Assembly: GCA_021801255.1 (NCBI GenBank) | Contig: JAJYYH010000033.1 | Coordinates: forward strand, 1-64,000 | Origin: Pseudomonadota bacterium | Lineage (GTDB): Bacteria; Pseudomonadota; Alphaproteobacteria; Acetobacterales; Acetobacteraceae | DNA length: 64,000 bases | Direction of reading: 5' to 3' | Shown here: positions 1 through 8,700 of the stretch, piece after piece | How the letters are laid out: every line of letters begins with the position of its first letter | Position numbering within the stretch: the stretch's first letter is position 1 | Made by a program: the position numbers and the translations under genes | Notes under the pieces: model-generated | The model's input: only the letters and a program-made list of their open reading frames with translations | What the model was told of the DNA's origin: nothing | The model's database searches: none

Positions 1-122
<122 letters not shown>

Positions 123-126
<4 letters not shown>

Positions 127-1331
127 CGTATAGGCATAGTATCGAGGCGGCGGCGTCGATCCGTTTGGCTTGGATGAAAATGATAGAAACGGGCATAAAT
201 CGGATCCGCGGCACGGTCCGTCGCGTTGCTCGCGTCGAGCTTTTCGAGGGCGCGCATGAGAGCCTGCTTGTCGGCATGGGTGGCGGCAAAGGCATCGGCT
301 TCATATTCCATTTGTCGGCGCCAATGCGCTCGCAGTGGTGTCGCCAGAACCGCTGCCAGCGGCGCCAGCGCCACGGCCGCCGCCAGCCAGGCGGCAGGTG
401 ACGTATCTGGAATGGCCATCTCCCTTAAAATCCAGGGATGATGCATGGCCAGCGCGAGCGCTCCGAAGCCGGCCATACTGAGTAACGCTCGATTGGCCAG
501 GTCGCGGATGACATGGCGGCAACGCCAGTGGCCGGCCTCGTGCGCCAGCACCGCCTCGACCTCCGCCGGGGTCAGCAAATAAAGCAAGGTATCGGACAGT
601 TCGACATGCCGCGACCGCCCGCTCCCGGCCAGCCGTGCATTGGCCCGTAGCGCGCCGGGCGGGCTAACGGTGATGCGAATCTCGCTTCCCGCGAGGCCAT
701 ATCGTGCCAGCGCGGCGGCCAGACGCGGCGCGAGTCGAGGGTCGGTCAGCGGCTGGGATGAGGGGAGAAGTGGCATCCCCAAACCCCCTCCCGGCTGATC
801 GGAAATCAGCCACACCCTGGCGATCAGTCCAGCGGTCCAGAGCAGCGTGGCCCAGAGCCACCAAGTGGAGGGAGCCGTCATCATCAGCCATGCCAGCGCC
901 TGGCCTGCGGCGGCGGCGACGATAATTATTGGCAGTATGGGCCGGCTTGCTCGGGCCAGGAGTTCCTTCAAGGAAAAGCGAGCCACGTCGAGAGAGGCCT
1001 CGACGATGCGCGCGTGGGCGATTCGCAGGGCGACATGCAGCAGCACGGACGCCAGGACGACGGAGGCGACGAGCCCGGCGGCACCGGCTGGACGGTCATG
1101 CCAGAAGCCGTCGAGGTAGGCGATTCCGCCACCCAACGTCAGTCCCAAGGTCAGCATGAATTCAAGAGCCGTAGCACTAAAGGCGAAGGCCACGCGCGCT
1201 CTTCCGGCCTCCCGTAGGCGTCGTTCGGCGAGGCGCTGGAGATAGCGAAACTGGCGCGCCGCCAACCAAAACTGCAGCAGCGCGGACATCGTGAGCAACG
1301 CGGTCAGCACGATCCCGGCGTTCATCTTCAC
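123..1331 (-). CDS. M48-family membrane zinc metallopeptidase
   Basis: This 402-residue protein has the zinc motif HEAGH at residues 264-268 and a third-ligand EYEAD at about 342-346, the signature of Ste24/HtpX-like M48 peptidases. Several hydrophobic segments surround the catalytic domain (about 5-25, 55-75, 85-105, 135-175, 285-330), so it should sit in the inner membrane. Its ATG overlaps the stop of the PyrD-like gene (ATGA), making it the last gene of the pqq-type operon. Canonical PQQ clusters use M16-type PqqF/PqqG for peptide trimming and none is here, so this peptidase is the natural candidate to process crosslinked PqqA; that role is inference. The stop codon abuts a group II intron, so the last few residues may be altered, although the C-terminus looks near full length. 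Confidence 0.85.
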
Positions 1332-2197
1332 CCGCCTGCTGAGGGCATCCTCATGGGGCGAAGCCGAGGCGCCTGGGCTGCGCCAACGCCTGGCCTGGCT
1401 GTCTCATTTTTGGCCAGTTCGGTCAGCACGCGCCGAGGAAAGAACGGCCCGCCGCGGCAGAAGGCCGTGTGGACCTGCACCAGTGCCGCGCCCGCCGCGA
1501 TGCGGGCCACGACATCGTCACTGCCCCTGATCCCGCCTACGGAAATCAACGGCAGCGGCGCCAGGGCACGGGCGACACGGGCGATGAGGTCGGTGTCCGC
1601 CGACACGCCGATCACCGCGTCCACCCCGCTCGCGCGCAGGCAAGGCAAATCGCGGGCTGGCACGAGGTTGAGCGCAAGTTTCACCACCAGAGGCGTACGC
1701 GACCCGACCTCGCTCGCCAATGCCGCGTGCCGCGCGCAGAGAAGCGCCACGCGAGACGTCAACGGCACCGCCGAGCCCGGCGCGCCACGCGGTCCGGACA
1801 GGTTTGCCACCAGGTAATCGGCGGCAAACCAGGCGGCCCGCATCAGGGCGCAACACAAATCAACCGAGTCGGGCTCAACCCCATCGACGGTGCTCGCGAG
1901 ATTGATGCCGATCAAGGCATGGCGACGGTGCCGGCGGACGTTGAATAGAGCGCGCTGTAGCTGCGCAATTGTTCGAATCGTCCCAATTTCGATAAAGCCG
2001 AAACCACTTAACGCGAGTGGCGTGAGGATCGATCCGTCGCGGTCGAAGCCCGCGGCAAGGCCGAGCGGATTGATGAAGTGCAACCCCATCACCGATACGG
2101 GGAGCGCGGGTGGCGGCCGCGGCTGGACAACGCGCGCTGCAACACGGAGTGCGAAGCGAGCAGCTGCACAACGGACGAGGGGAGCTACATGCGTCAT
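1328..2197 (-). CDS. PyrD-like FMN protein lacking dihydroorotate dehydrogenase catalytic residues
   Basis: This 289-residue TIM-barrel protein is homologous to class-2 dihydroorotate dehydrogenase but shorter than the 363-residue PyrD at 34620-35711. FMN-binding elements are kept: LAAGFD (47-52), VKLALN (172-177), SVGGIRG (219-225) and AGAALVQVHTAF (235-246). The substrate elements are not. The loop NVSSPNTPGL of true PyrD, with the catalytic serine and an orotate-binding asparagine, reads NLSGPRGAPG (132-141); the NRMGF segment is missing; and the ANTT segment reads GVSA. It should therefore be a flavoprotein acting on something other than dihydroorotate. Four-base ATGA overlaps on both sides place it in the pqq-type operon. 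An inactive or structural role is also possible. Confidence 0.8.
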   Translation of the reverse strand: MTHVAPLVRCAAARFALRVAARVVQPRPPPALPVSVMGLHFINPLGLAAGFDRDGSILTPLALSGFGFIEIGTIRTIAQLQRALFNVRRHRRHALIGINLASTVDGVEPDSVDLCCALMRAAWFAADYLVANLSGPRGAPGSAVPLTSRVALLCARHAALASEVGSRTPLVVKLALNLVPARDLPCLRASGVDAVIGVSADTDLIARVARALAPLPLISVGGIRGSDDVVARIAAGAALVQVHTAFCRGGPFFPRRVLTELAKNETARPGVGAAQAPRLRPMRMPSAGG

Positions 2198-3300
2198 CTC
2201 CGGCGTGCCTGCGCATTCGTGTCAGCAAATTCCGTCATGAAATCCGCGAGTACCGCGACATCGGCTTCCGGCATCGCGTTGTAGAGGCAGGCACGAATTC
2301 CGCCGTTTGCCGGATGCCCCTCCAGGTGGAGCAGGCCACGGTGGCGGGCCCCGGCCAGGAATGCCGTTTCGAGCGCCGCATTCGGCAGATGAAAGCAGAC
2401 GCTTACATGCGATCGATCTGGCGGATCCACTGGGCAGCTATAGAGATCACGTTCATCGATCACGCGATAGAGCATCCCGCTGCGCCGCTGACGACGCGCC
2501 GCGGCCCCAGCAAGGCCGCCCTGACTGCGCAGCCATCTAAGCATCCGCCCAGCCACGTACACAGCGAAAATCGGCGGGGTATTCACCCGGCTGCCAGTGC
2601 GGGCCTGAAGAGTATAGTTGAGGGGTGCCGGAATCTCCGCGCGGCCTCGGCCAAGCAGATCCTCGCGTATAATCACGATCGTGAGCCCCGCAGCACCCAA
2701 GTTCTTCTGTGCGCTGGCGTAGATCAGCCCAAAATGACGAATCTCGATCGGACCGGTGAGCAGATCCGCCGTCAAGTCGGCCACGAGCGGTACGTTGCCC
2801 ATGGCGGGAAATTCGTGGAACTGAACCCCATCCGCTGTTTCATTGCCGGTGACGTGGCAATACACCGCCCCGCGCGGAATATGCCAGGTTTCCACGGGTG
2901 GGATGGCGTGGCGTTCATGGGCGGCGATCGCTACGTGACAGACATGGCTGGCCTCGGCGATCGCCCGAGCCGACCAATAGCCCGTCTCCACGTACGCCGC
3001 ACGATCGCTCGGACGCAGCAGATTAAGCGGCACCAGGCGGAATTGGGCGAAAGCCCCGCCTTGCAGAACGAGCACACGATACTCTTGTGGCAACGCCAGC
3101 AGAGCCCGCAGATCGGCCTCGAATTCGCCGTGGATAGTGGAATATTCATTGCCACCAAAGGGCAGCTCCAGAACTGACCGCCCGGTTCCGCCCCATTCAC
3201 CGATCGCCTGCCCGATCTCGTTCAGCACTTCCGGCGGCAGGACGGAGGGACCACCGGCAAAGCTGATCACGCGGCGCGCCTCAGAAGAGCGCGGCGCCAT
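2194..3300 (-). CDS. SerC-like PLP aminotransferase with a lost phosphate site
   Basis: The 368 residues align end to end with E. coli-type phosphoserine aminotransferase: FAGGPSVLPPEVL at the N-terminus, GYWSARA, the PLP lysine in SAQKNLG (Lys199) and GGIRACLYNAMP near the C-terminus. Residues that grip the substrate phosphate in E. coli SerC (His41, Arg42, Arg77, Arg329) are replaced by Phe48, Gly49, Phe84 and Pro330. The Arg of GGIRAC (336), which binds the alpha-carboxylate, is kept. I therefore call it a transaminase for a non-phosphorylated acid or amine, not housekeeping SerC. It overlaps the upstream membrane-protein gene by 20 nt and the PyrD-like gene by 4 nt. The residue comparison uses the E. 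coli sequence from memory. Confidence 0.8.
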   Translation of the reverse strand: MAPRSSEARRVISFAGGPSVLPPEVLNEIGQAIGEWGGTGRSVLELPFGGNEYSTIHGEFEADLRALLALPQEYRVLVLQGGAFAQFRLVPLNLLRPSDRAAYVETGYWSARAIAEASHVCHVAIAAHERHAIPPVETWHIPRGAVYCHVTGNETADGVQFHEFPAMGNVPLVADLTADLLTGPIEIRHFGLIYASAQKNLGAAGLTIVIIREDLLGRGRAEIPAPLNYTLQARTGSRVNTPPIFAVYVAGRMLRWLRSQGGLAGAAARRQRRSGMLYRVIDERDLYSCPVDPPDRSHVSVCFHLPNAALETAFLAGARHRGLLHLEGHPANGGIRACLYNAMPEADVAVLADFMTEFADTNAQARRR

Positions 3301-3784
3301 GGGCTCCCATCACCATGAAGAAAATCGCCGGGATCGAGAGGATCGTATTGGTGCGCGAGGACAGGAAGGTGATCCGTGTGCAGTGCAGCCTTTCGTCGGT
3401 GGGCGCCGCAACGAAACCTAGCACCTTCTTCTGGTGAGGCCACAGTACGAACCAGAGATTTGCAACCATGGCCAAGCCAAGCCAGACGCCGATACCGATC
3501 GGCGCGCTCGGCCCATGAAGCCTCAGCGCATCGCCCAACTCACCGCGATCGAGAAGCATTAGCATGCCGGTAGCAAGCGCGATGAGCGATGCGTAGCGGA
3601 ACACGCCGTGCTCGCGCCGAGCTGCCGCGACGAATACCGCTCGCACCGCTTCCGGCGGATCTTCGGGCAAGATACGCCGATAGCGAGGTCGCGAAATCAC
3701 GTTTGCCCAGTTGTGACCCATCCAAACGATGATAGCCGAAATATGGACAAAGCGCAGCAACGGGTCGGTAGCCATCAAGTCCAT
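3281..3784 (-). CDS. Four-helix membrane protein, PuuD/urate-oxidase N-terminal-like
   Basis: This 167-residue protein has four predicted membrane helices (about 10-30, 60-80, 95-115, 145-165). The first carries FVHISAIIVWMGHNW and the last RTNTILSIPAIFFMVMGAH, resembling the membrane domain of PuuD-type urate hydroxylases and related proteins with conserved histidines. His14, His24, His117 and His162 could bind haem or a quinone, but this is inference. It lies between pqqE and the SerC-like gene in the same operon. It could be a redox partner or an exporter component for the operon product. Confidence 0.6.
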   Translation of the reverse strand: MDLMATDPLLRFVHISAIIVWMGHNWANVISRPRYRRILPEDPPEAVRAVFVAAARREHGVFRYASLIALATGMLMLLDRGELGDALRLHGPSAPIGIGVWLGLAMVANLWFVLWPHQKKVLGFVAAPTDERLHCTRITFLSSRTNTILSIPAIFFMVMGAHGAALF

Positions 3785-3803
3785 GAAACAGCAGCTCCAC
3801 GCG

Positions 3804-3905
3804 CTACAGGCTCCATGATGTCAAGGCACGCGCGATCATCACCAAAGCAAAGGTGAGCACAACCCCCGCCAGCAGTGTTCCAACAAAACTGTCATGCGGC
3901 AGCAT
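3804..3905 (-). CDS. 33-residue single-helix membrane peptide
   Basis: A small open frame starts at ATG 3905 after a TAGGAGATCACA ribosome-binding region, 9 nt past the pqqE stop, and ends at TAG 3804, 19 nt before the next gene. The peptide begins MLPHDSFVGTLLAG and has one hydrophobic helix (about residues 8-25) followed by a short basic tail ending in TSWSL. Its length, ribosome-binding site and fit between two operon genes support translation. It may be a small subunit of the neighbouring four-helix protein. No family is recognised. Confidence 0.55.
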   Translation of the reverse strand: MLPHDSFVGTLLAGVVLTFALVMIARALTSWSL

Positions 3906-3914
3906 TGTGATCTC

Positions 3915-5057
3915 CTATGCCACGTTGAGGCCGCGCTGGCGCATGATCAATCGGTTCTGAGGCCGGCCTGCCATGGCAGCGGCGACTGCTTCCTCAATGA
4001 GATGATGATTGGGAGACTTCCCGCATACAGGGTCGGTACTGGCGGCGTCACCGTTCAGCAGGAAGGCTTGGCAGCGGCAACCGCCATAGTCGTGCCCTCG
4101 TTCGGGGCAAGAGCGACACGGCTCCTGCATCCAGCTCTCACCGCGAAATTTCTGGAAGACTGGAGACTCATGCCAGATCCAGCCGAGATCATGGTCGCGC
4201 ACATTCGGGAATTTCAACCCTTCGATCACGCGGGCCTCCTGGCAGGGCAAGGCGGCGCCATCGGGGGCAATGGTGAGGTGGATGTTTCCCCAGCCTTTCA
4301 TGCAAGCTTTGGGGCGCTCAGCATAGTAATCGGTTATGACAAAATAAATCGTCATACGACGCCCGAGACGGGCGCGCGTTTCCGCGACAACCGCTTCGGC
4401 TACACTGAGCTGCTCCCGCGTCGGGAGCAAGTCAGATCTATTGAGTAAAGCCCAGTTGTAGTATTGAAGGTTGGCAAACTCAACGTACTCAATTCCAAGC
4501 TCCTCCGCCAGCTCCAGCAGGGCCGGCGCCTGCTCGATATTGTAACGACTGACGGGAACGTTCAGAACCATGGGAAATCCGCGTGCCTTGATGGCCCGCG
4601 CCGCAGCGATCTTATGCGCATACGCATCGGCGCCGACAAGACGATTATTTAGCTCCGCGTCGCACGCCTGCAAGCTCAGTTGGACTTGCTTCAGTCCGGC
4701 CCGTTGCAGTGCCGCCAGCCGTTGCTCGTTCAACCCCATCCCCGATGTGATGAGGTTGGTGTAGTAGCCCAGGCGCGTCGCCTCGCCGACGAGTTCTTCC
4801 AAATCGCGCCGCTGCATAGGTTCGCCACCAGAGAAGCCAAGCTGGAGCGCGCCGAGTTCCCGACCCTGGCGCAGCACGTCGACCCATTCCTCCGTCGTAA
4901 GTTCATTACGATAACGGTCAAAATCCAGTGGGTTATTGCACCACGGGCATTTTAGCGGGCATCGATAGGTCAGTTCCAACAGCAGCCATAGTGGCAGCCC
5001 TTCGCCATCGACCTTGACCGGCGCGCTAACGCTTGATTCTGACCCAGCCGCGCTCAT
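3915..5057 (-). CDS. pqqE: PqqA peptide cyclase (radical SAM, PqqE)
   Basis: PqqE uses radical S-adenosylmethionine chemistry to form the carbon-carbon bond between Glu and Tyr of PqqA, the first step of PQQ formation. The radical SAM cluster motif CPLKCPWC follows LLLELTYR near the N-terminus, and the GGEP motif is present (FSGGEPM). The C-terminal SPASM cysteines are visible in LPCQEA, EPCRSC, GGCRCQAF and DPVCGKSP. The start is set at ATG 5057 (MSAAGSE), preceded by GGAGG at good spacing; an upstream in-frame ATG would only add a tail inside pqqD. The gene overlaps pqqD by 32 nt. It looks fully functional and close to enterobacterial and pseudomonad PqqE, so the first step of the pathway is probably canonical. 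Confidence 0.93.
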   Translation of the reverse strand: MSAAGSESSVSAPVKVDGEGLPLWLLLELTYRCPLKCPWCNNPLDFDRYRNELTTEEWVDVLRQGRELGALQLGFSGGEPMQRRDLEELVGEATRLGYYTNLITSGMGLNEQRLAALQRAGLKQVQLSLQACDAELNNRLVGADAYAHKIAAARAIKARGFPMVLNVPVSRYNIEQAPALLELAEELGIEYVEFANLQYYNWALLNRSDLLPTREQLSVAEAVVAETRARLGRRMTIYFVITDYYAERPKACMKGWGNIHLTIAPDGAALPCQEARVIEGLKFPNVRDHDLGWIWHESPVFQKFRGESWMQEPCRSCPERGHDYGGCRCQAFLLNGDAASTDPVCGKSPNHHLIEEAVAAAMAGRPQNRLIMRQRGLNVA

Positions 5058-5313
5058 TGGACGCCTCCAGAAACGTGAGGATATCGTCTGCGATATCCGG
5101 ATTGTTGTATTTCGCAATGAAATTGTCGAGGAGGTCCCCAACTGCAACGGTCTGTGCGACCACGGCCAAGATCTCCCCGGCGGTGGAATTCAACTTCACC
5201 AGGCCTTCAGGATAAAGCAGCACGTAAGCCCGTTGCGGCTCCTCCCAGCGGAACAGAAATGTGGGGTCAATCTCCACTATGTCTGTACGTTGCAAACCGA
5301 CGTTATTATTCAC
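5026..5313 (-). CDS. pqqD: PqqD peptide chaperone (RRE domain)
   Basis: This 95-residue winged-helix RiPP recognition element binds the PqqA leader and delivers it to PqqE. Family landmarks are FRWEEPQRAYVLLYPEG followed by VKLNSTAGEIL and the C-terminal helix ending NERGWVRI. The start codon is GTG at 5313, with AGGA about 10 nt upstream. It is a separate gene rather than the PqqC-PqqD fusion found in some methylotrophs, and no pqqC lies beside it. It follows pqqA by 55 nt containing a strong hairpin. Confidence 0.92.
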   Translation of the reverse strand: MNNNVGLQRTDIVEIDPTFLFRWEEPQRAYVLLYPEGLVKLNSTAGEILAVVAQTVAVGDLLDNFIAKYNNPDIADDILTFLEASNERGWVRIKR

Positions 5314-5328
5314 GGACGACTTCCTCTC

Positions 5329-5357
5329 AGGAAAGGGGCCTTCCGGTCCCCTTTCCT
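5329..5357 (-). promoter_or_regulatory. Perfect hairpin between pqqA and pqqD
   Basis: AGGAAAGGGG (5348-5357 on the minus strand) pairs perfectly with CCCCTTTCCT (5329-5338) around a 9-nt loop. It starts 11 nt after the pqqA stop and no T-run follows, so it is more likely an mRNA-stabilising or attenuating hairpin than a full terminator. It would favour high pqqA peptide output relative to the enzymes. Confidence 0.7.
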
Positions 5358-5368
5358 CTAGTGGGTGA

Positions 5369-5443
5369 TCAGCGAACGTAGACGTAGGCTGTCACCTCGA
5401 AACCCAATCGAAGATCGCACCAATCCGGTTTTACCCAATTCAT
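5369..5443 (-). CDS. pqqA: PqqA precursor peptide
   Basis: A 24-codon frame starts at ATG 5443 after an AGGGAGA ribosome-binding site and ends at TGA 5369. The peptide begins MNWVKPDWCDLRL and ends GFEVTAYVYVR. It carries the hallmark Glu16 and Tyr20 (E-x3-Y) that PqqE crosslinks, in the same register as Klebsiella and Pseudomonas PqqA. A second tyrosine (Tyr22) and a cysteine (Cys9) are less usual. It is the first gene of the operon. Confidence 0.93.
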   Translation of the reverse strand: MNWVKPDWCDLRLGFEVTAYVYVR

Positions 5444-5758
5444 GGTATTCTCCCTTGATATGAGGATAATCGGGCGGAGTTTTTCTTGAAACTACAGGCC
5501 GCCCAAAATGAAATATAATTGCGCCAAAATTTATGGTCTTTGATCTAGATCATGGACGCTGGCCGGCGGCTGCGGGCAGCCGTCGGATGAGCCGCCGCCT
5601 TGTGCCCAAGACTGTTCAACGCCATCTCGCCGGGTGGACTTGGCCCAATGCTGACCTTCCTTGACAGCTTTCCCATCGCTTGGAAAATCCCTGGCCACCT
5701 GAACACCGCCGACACTTCTCCCGGACCAAGCATCCAGCACCATCTGTCAAATTAAGTC
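5444..5758. other. Intergenic region between ndvB and pqqA
   Basis: This 315-bp gap holds the pqq promoter at 5505-5553. A small CGGCTG/CAGCCG hairpin at 5567-5582 has no T-run and is not a convincing terminator. Short open frames here have no ribosome-binding site and look spurious. Confidence 0.6.
5505..5553 (-). promoter_or_regulatory. FNR/FixK-type class II promoter of the pqq operon
   Basis: Read on the minus strand, ATGATCTAGATCAA (5553-5540) matches the FNR/FixK/Anr consensus TTGAT-N4-ATCAA in one half and four of five bases in the other; its core is a perfect 12-bp palindrome. TATATT (5517-5512) lies exactly where a -10 box falls if the site is centred at -41.5, predicting a start near 5505 and a leader of about 62 nt before pqqA. 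This is class II activator geometry and implies oxygen- or redox-dependent expression. No experiment supports it yet. Confidence 0.55.
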
Positions 5759-8700
5759 TCAAGTTATATACCCCAGCCTAACCTTTAGCTGATGCGTGCT
5801 CTGGTCATCCGTCAGCCGAAGACGCAACGGCCGCTCGACGATGACCGTGCCATCGATGGCGGCGAAGGCGATGCCGCGTCCATCGCCATCAGGGTTTTCC
5901 ACCCGGATATTGTATCGTGTCGCGCCGTGGCGTAACGTTATCTCGAAGCCCGGCCACGTCCCCGGGATGCACGGATCGAGGAACAAGAACTCGCCCCGTA
6001 GCAGCAGCCCGAGTATGCTTTCCACCCCGGCGCGCTGCATCCATCCGGCCGAGCCCGTGTACCAGGTCCAGCCGCCGCGCCCGACATGGGGTGGCGCTGC
6101 GTAAACATCGGCGGCGACAACATAGGGCTCGACCTTGTAGCGGTGCATGTCAGCGCTGGTCCGGGCGTGATTGATGGGGTTGAGCAGCGCGAACAGTCCG
6201 GCCGCCTTGTCGCCCTCGCCGAGTACCGCGAATGCCATCACCGACCACAGGGCGGCATGGGTGTATTGGCCACCATTTTCGCGGATGCCGGGCGGATAGC
6301 CCTTGATATAGCCGGGATCGAGCGGCGTCTTGTCGAAGGGCGGTGTGAACAGAACCGCCAGCCCGTCCTTGGGGCGGATCAATTCCTGCTCCACTGCCGC
6401 CATGGATCGCGCCGCGCGCGCCCGGTCCGCGGCGCCTGAAATCGCGGCCCAGGACTGGGCGATGGCATCGATGCGACATTCCGCGCTCGTTGCCGAGCCG
6501 AGCGGCGTGCCGTCGTCGAACCAGCCGCGCCGATACCATTCACCGTCCCAGGCCTCGCGCTCCAGCGATGCCCGCAACACCGCCGTGTGCGCGCGCCATG
6601 CCGCGGCACGCACCGTATCGCCGCGCGCCTCGGCAAGGGGGGCGAAGGCGGTGAGCGTGGCGTGCAGGAACCAGCCGAGCCAGACGCTCTCGCCTCTTCC
6701 CGCGTCGCCGACGCGATTCATGCCGTCGTTCCAGTCTCCCGTGCCGATCAGTGGCAAGCCGTGGCCGCCGAGTGCCAGGCTGTGGTCGAGCGCGCGGGCG
6801 CAGTGTTCGAACAAAGCCGCGGTTTCGTCGGAGATGGTCGGCTGAAAGAAGCTGTCATGCTCGCCCGCGGCCAGTTTTTGTCCCTCCAGGAAGGGGACAA
6901 CCTCGTCGAGAACGCCAGCATCTCCCACCGTCTCGACATAATGCGCGACGGCATAGGCGAGCCAGACGCGATCGTCGGAGATCCGCGTGCGCACGCCCTG
7001 GCCGGAATGCGGCAGCCACCAATGCTGGACGTCGCCCTCGACGAATTGTCGTGCCGCCGCGCGCAGCAAATGATCGCGTGTCAGCGCCCGGCACGCGGTG
7101 GCGAGCGCCATTCCGTCCTGGAGCTGATCACGAAAGCCGTAGGCGCCGCTTGCCTGATAGAACGCGGAGCGGGCCCAGAACCGGCACGCGAGGGTCTGGT
7201 AGAGGAGCCAGCCATTAAGCATGATGTCCATCGACCGCTCCGGCGTCTTCACCTGAACGGCGCCGAGGACATCGTCCCAGGAGCGCGCAACCGCCGCCCA
7301 CACCGCATCGAGATCGGCGGCGCGGTAGCGCGCGATCAGGCTCCGCGCGGCATCAACGCTTGCCGCTTCACCGAGGAAGAAAACGATCTCAACGCTGCCA
7401 TTGGGGGGTAGTTCGACGGTGGTCCGCAGCACACCGCAGGGATCGAGACCGGCGCCGACGGTGTTCGAGAGCGGCGCCATGCCGATGAGCGCCGCCGGGC
7501 TCGCGAGCGTTCCATTGCGGCCGATGAACTCCCGCCGATCGCCGGTCCAGCCGGTCTGGCGGCCAGCCAAATCGACGAAGGCGACGCGTGATCCAAACGC
7601 CGGATTCCACGGATTGCGGGCGAACATCGCACCGGTTTCGGGATCGATTTCGGTCATGACGAACGGCGCCGAAGCCGTCCGCGACGGACCAAGCACCCAT
7701 TCCACATAAGCGGTTAGCGAAAGATGCCGTGCGCGGCCCGTGATGTTGCGGAGCGTAAGGCGCGAGATCTTGATCGGATCGGCGAGCGGCACATACTGGA
7801 AGAGATCAAGAGCGATGCCGCGCGCCGCATGCTCGAAGCGGCTGTATCCCCAGCCATGACGCGCAACATAAGTCGCGGCCATATCCCGGATCGGCAGGGC
7901 GGTCGGGCCCCACAACTCGCCGGTGTCGTCGTCGCGCAGATAGAACACTTCGCCCGGATGGTCGGAGACCGGGTCGTTCGACCAGGGGGTTAGCTGATTC
8001 TCGCGGCTATTGACGGACCACGTATAGCCGCTCCCCTCGGTCGCCACCTGGAAGCCGAAAGTCGGGTTGGCGACGACATTGATCCATGGCGCCGGCGTCG
8101 ACTGGCCGGGGCCGAGAACCGTCACATATTCTCCCCCGTCGTCGGTGAAGCCGCCAAGTCCATTGAAAAATTCAAGATCCGGCGCTGGCGTCGCGAGCGC
8201 TGGTGGCGGCTGGGCGAGAGCGCGTTTCGGCGTGGGCCGGGCGGCGGCCCTGGCCTCCGGCGCGCGATCGAGCTGATCGGAGAGACGCCCGCGCTGCCCG
8301 ACGAGCACCACGCGTGCCACCGCGGCGAGAAGGGCGCGGGTCTCGGGGGCGATCAGATCGGCGCGGAGAACGAACACGCGGCCCGCCGGCGTCTCCACGC
8401 GAAGTTGCGGTCGCGACTGGCTGGTGCGGACCAGGGTCTCGAGTGCGATCTGGATGTCCTGGACATAAGACGACGCACGCTCATTGAGGATGACGAAATC
8501 GACAGCGAGTTGCTTCATTCGCCAATATTCATGGGCTTGCAGTAATTGCCGCGCGAGATCGAGATTCTCGCTGTCGGCGATGCGCAGAAGCATGATCGGC
8601 AGATCTCCGGAAATTCCTTGCGTCCACAGCCCCGGCTGGCCTCCGCTGCCGCGCTGGATCGTGTCGGAGGACGGACGCAATGTCGGTGTGGCATAGAGCA

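Noticed and set aside
2194-3300. Annotation as housekeeping serC
   Set aside because: Four phosphate-pocket residues are replaced and the gene sits in a pqq-type operon, so simple transfer of the serine-biosynthesis name is not justified.
5531-5743. Short minus-strand frames between ndvB and pqqA
   Set aside because: No ribosome-binding site and they overlap the likely promoter.
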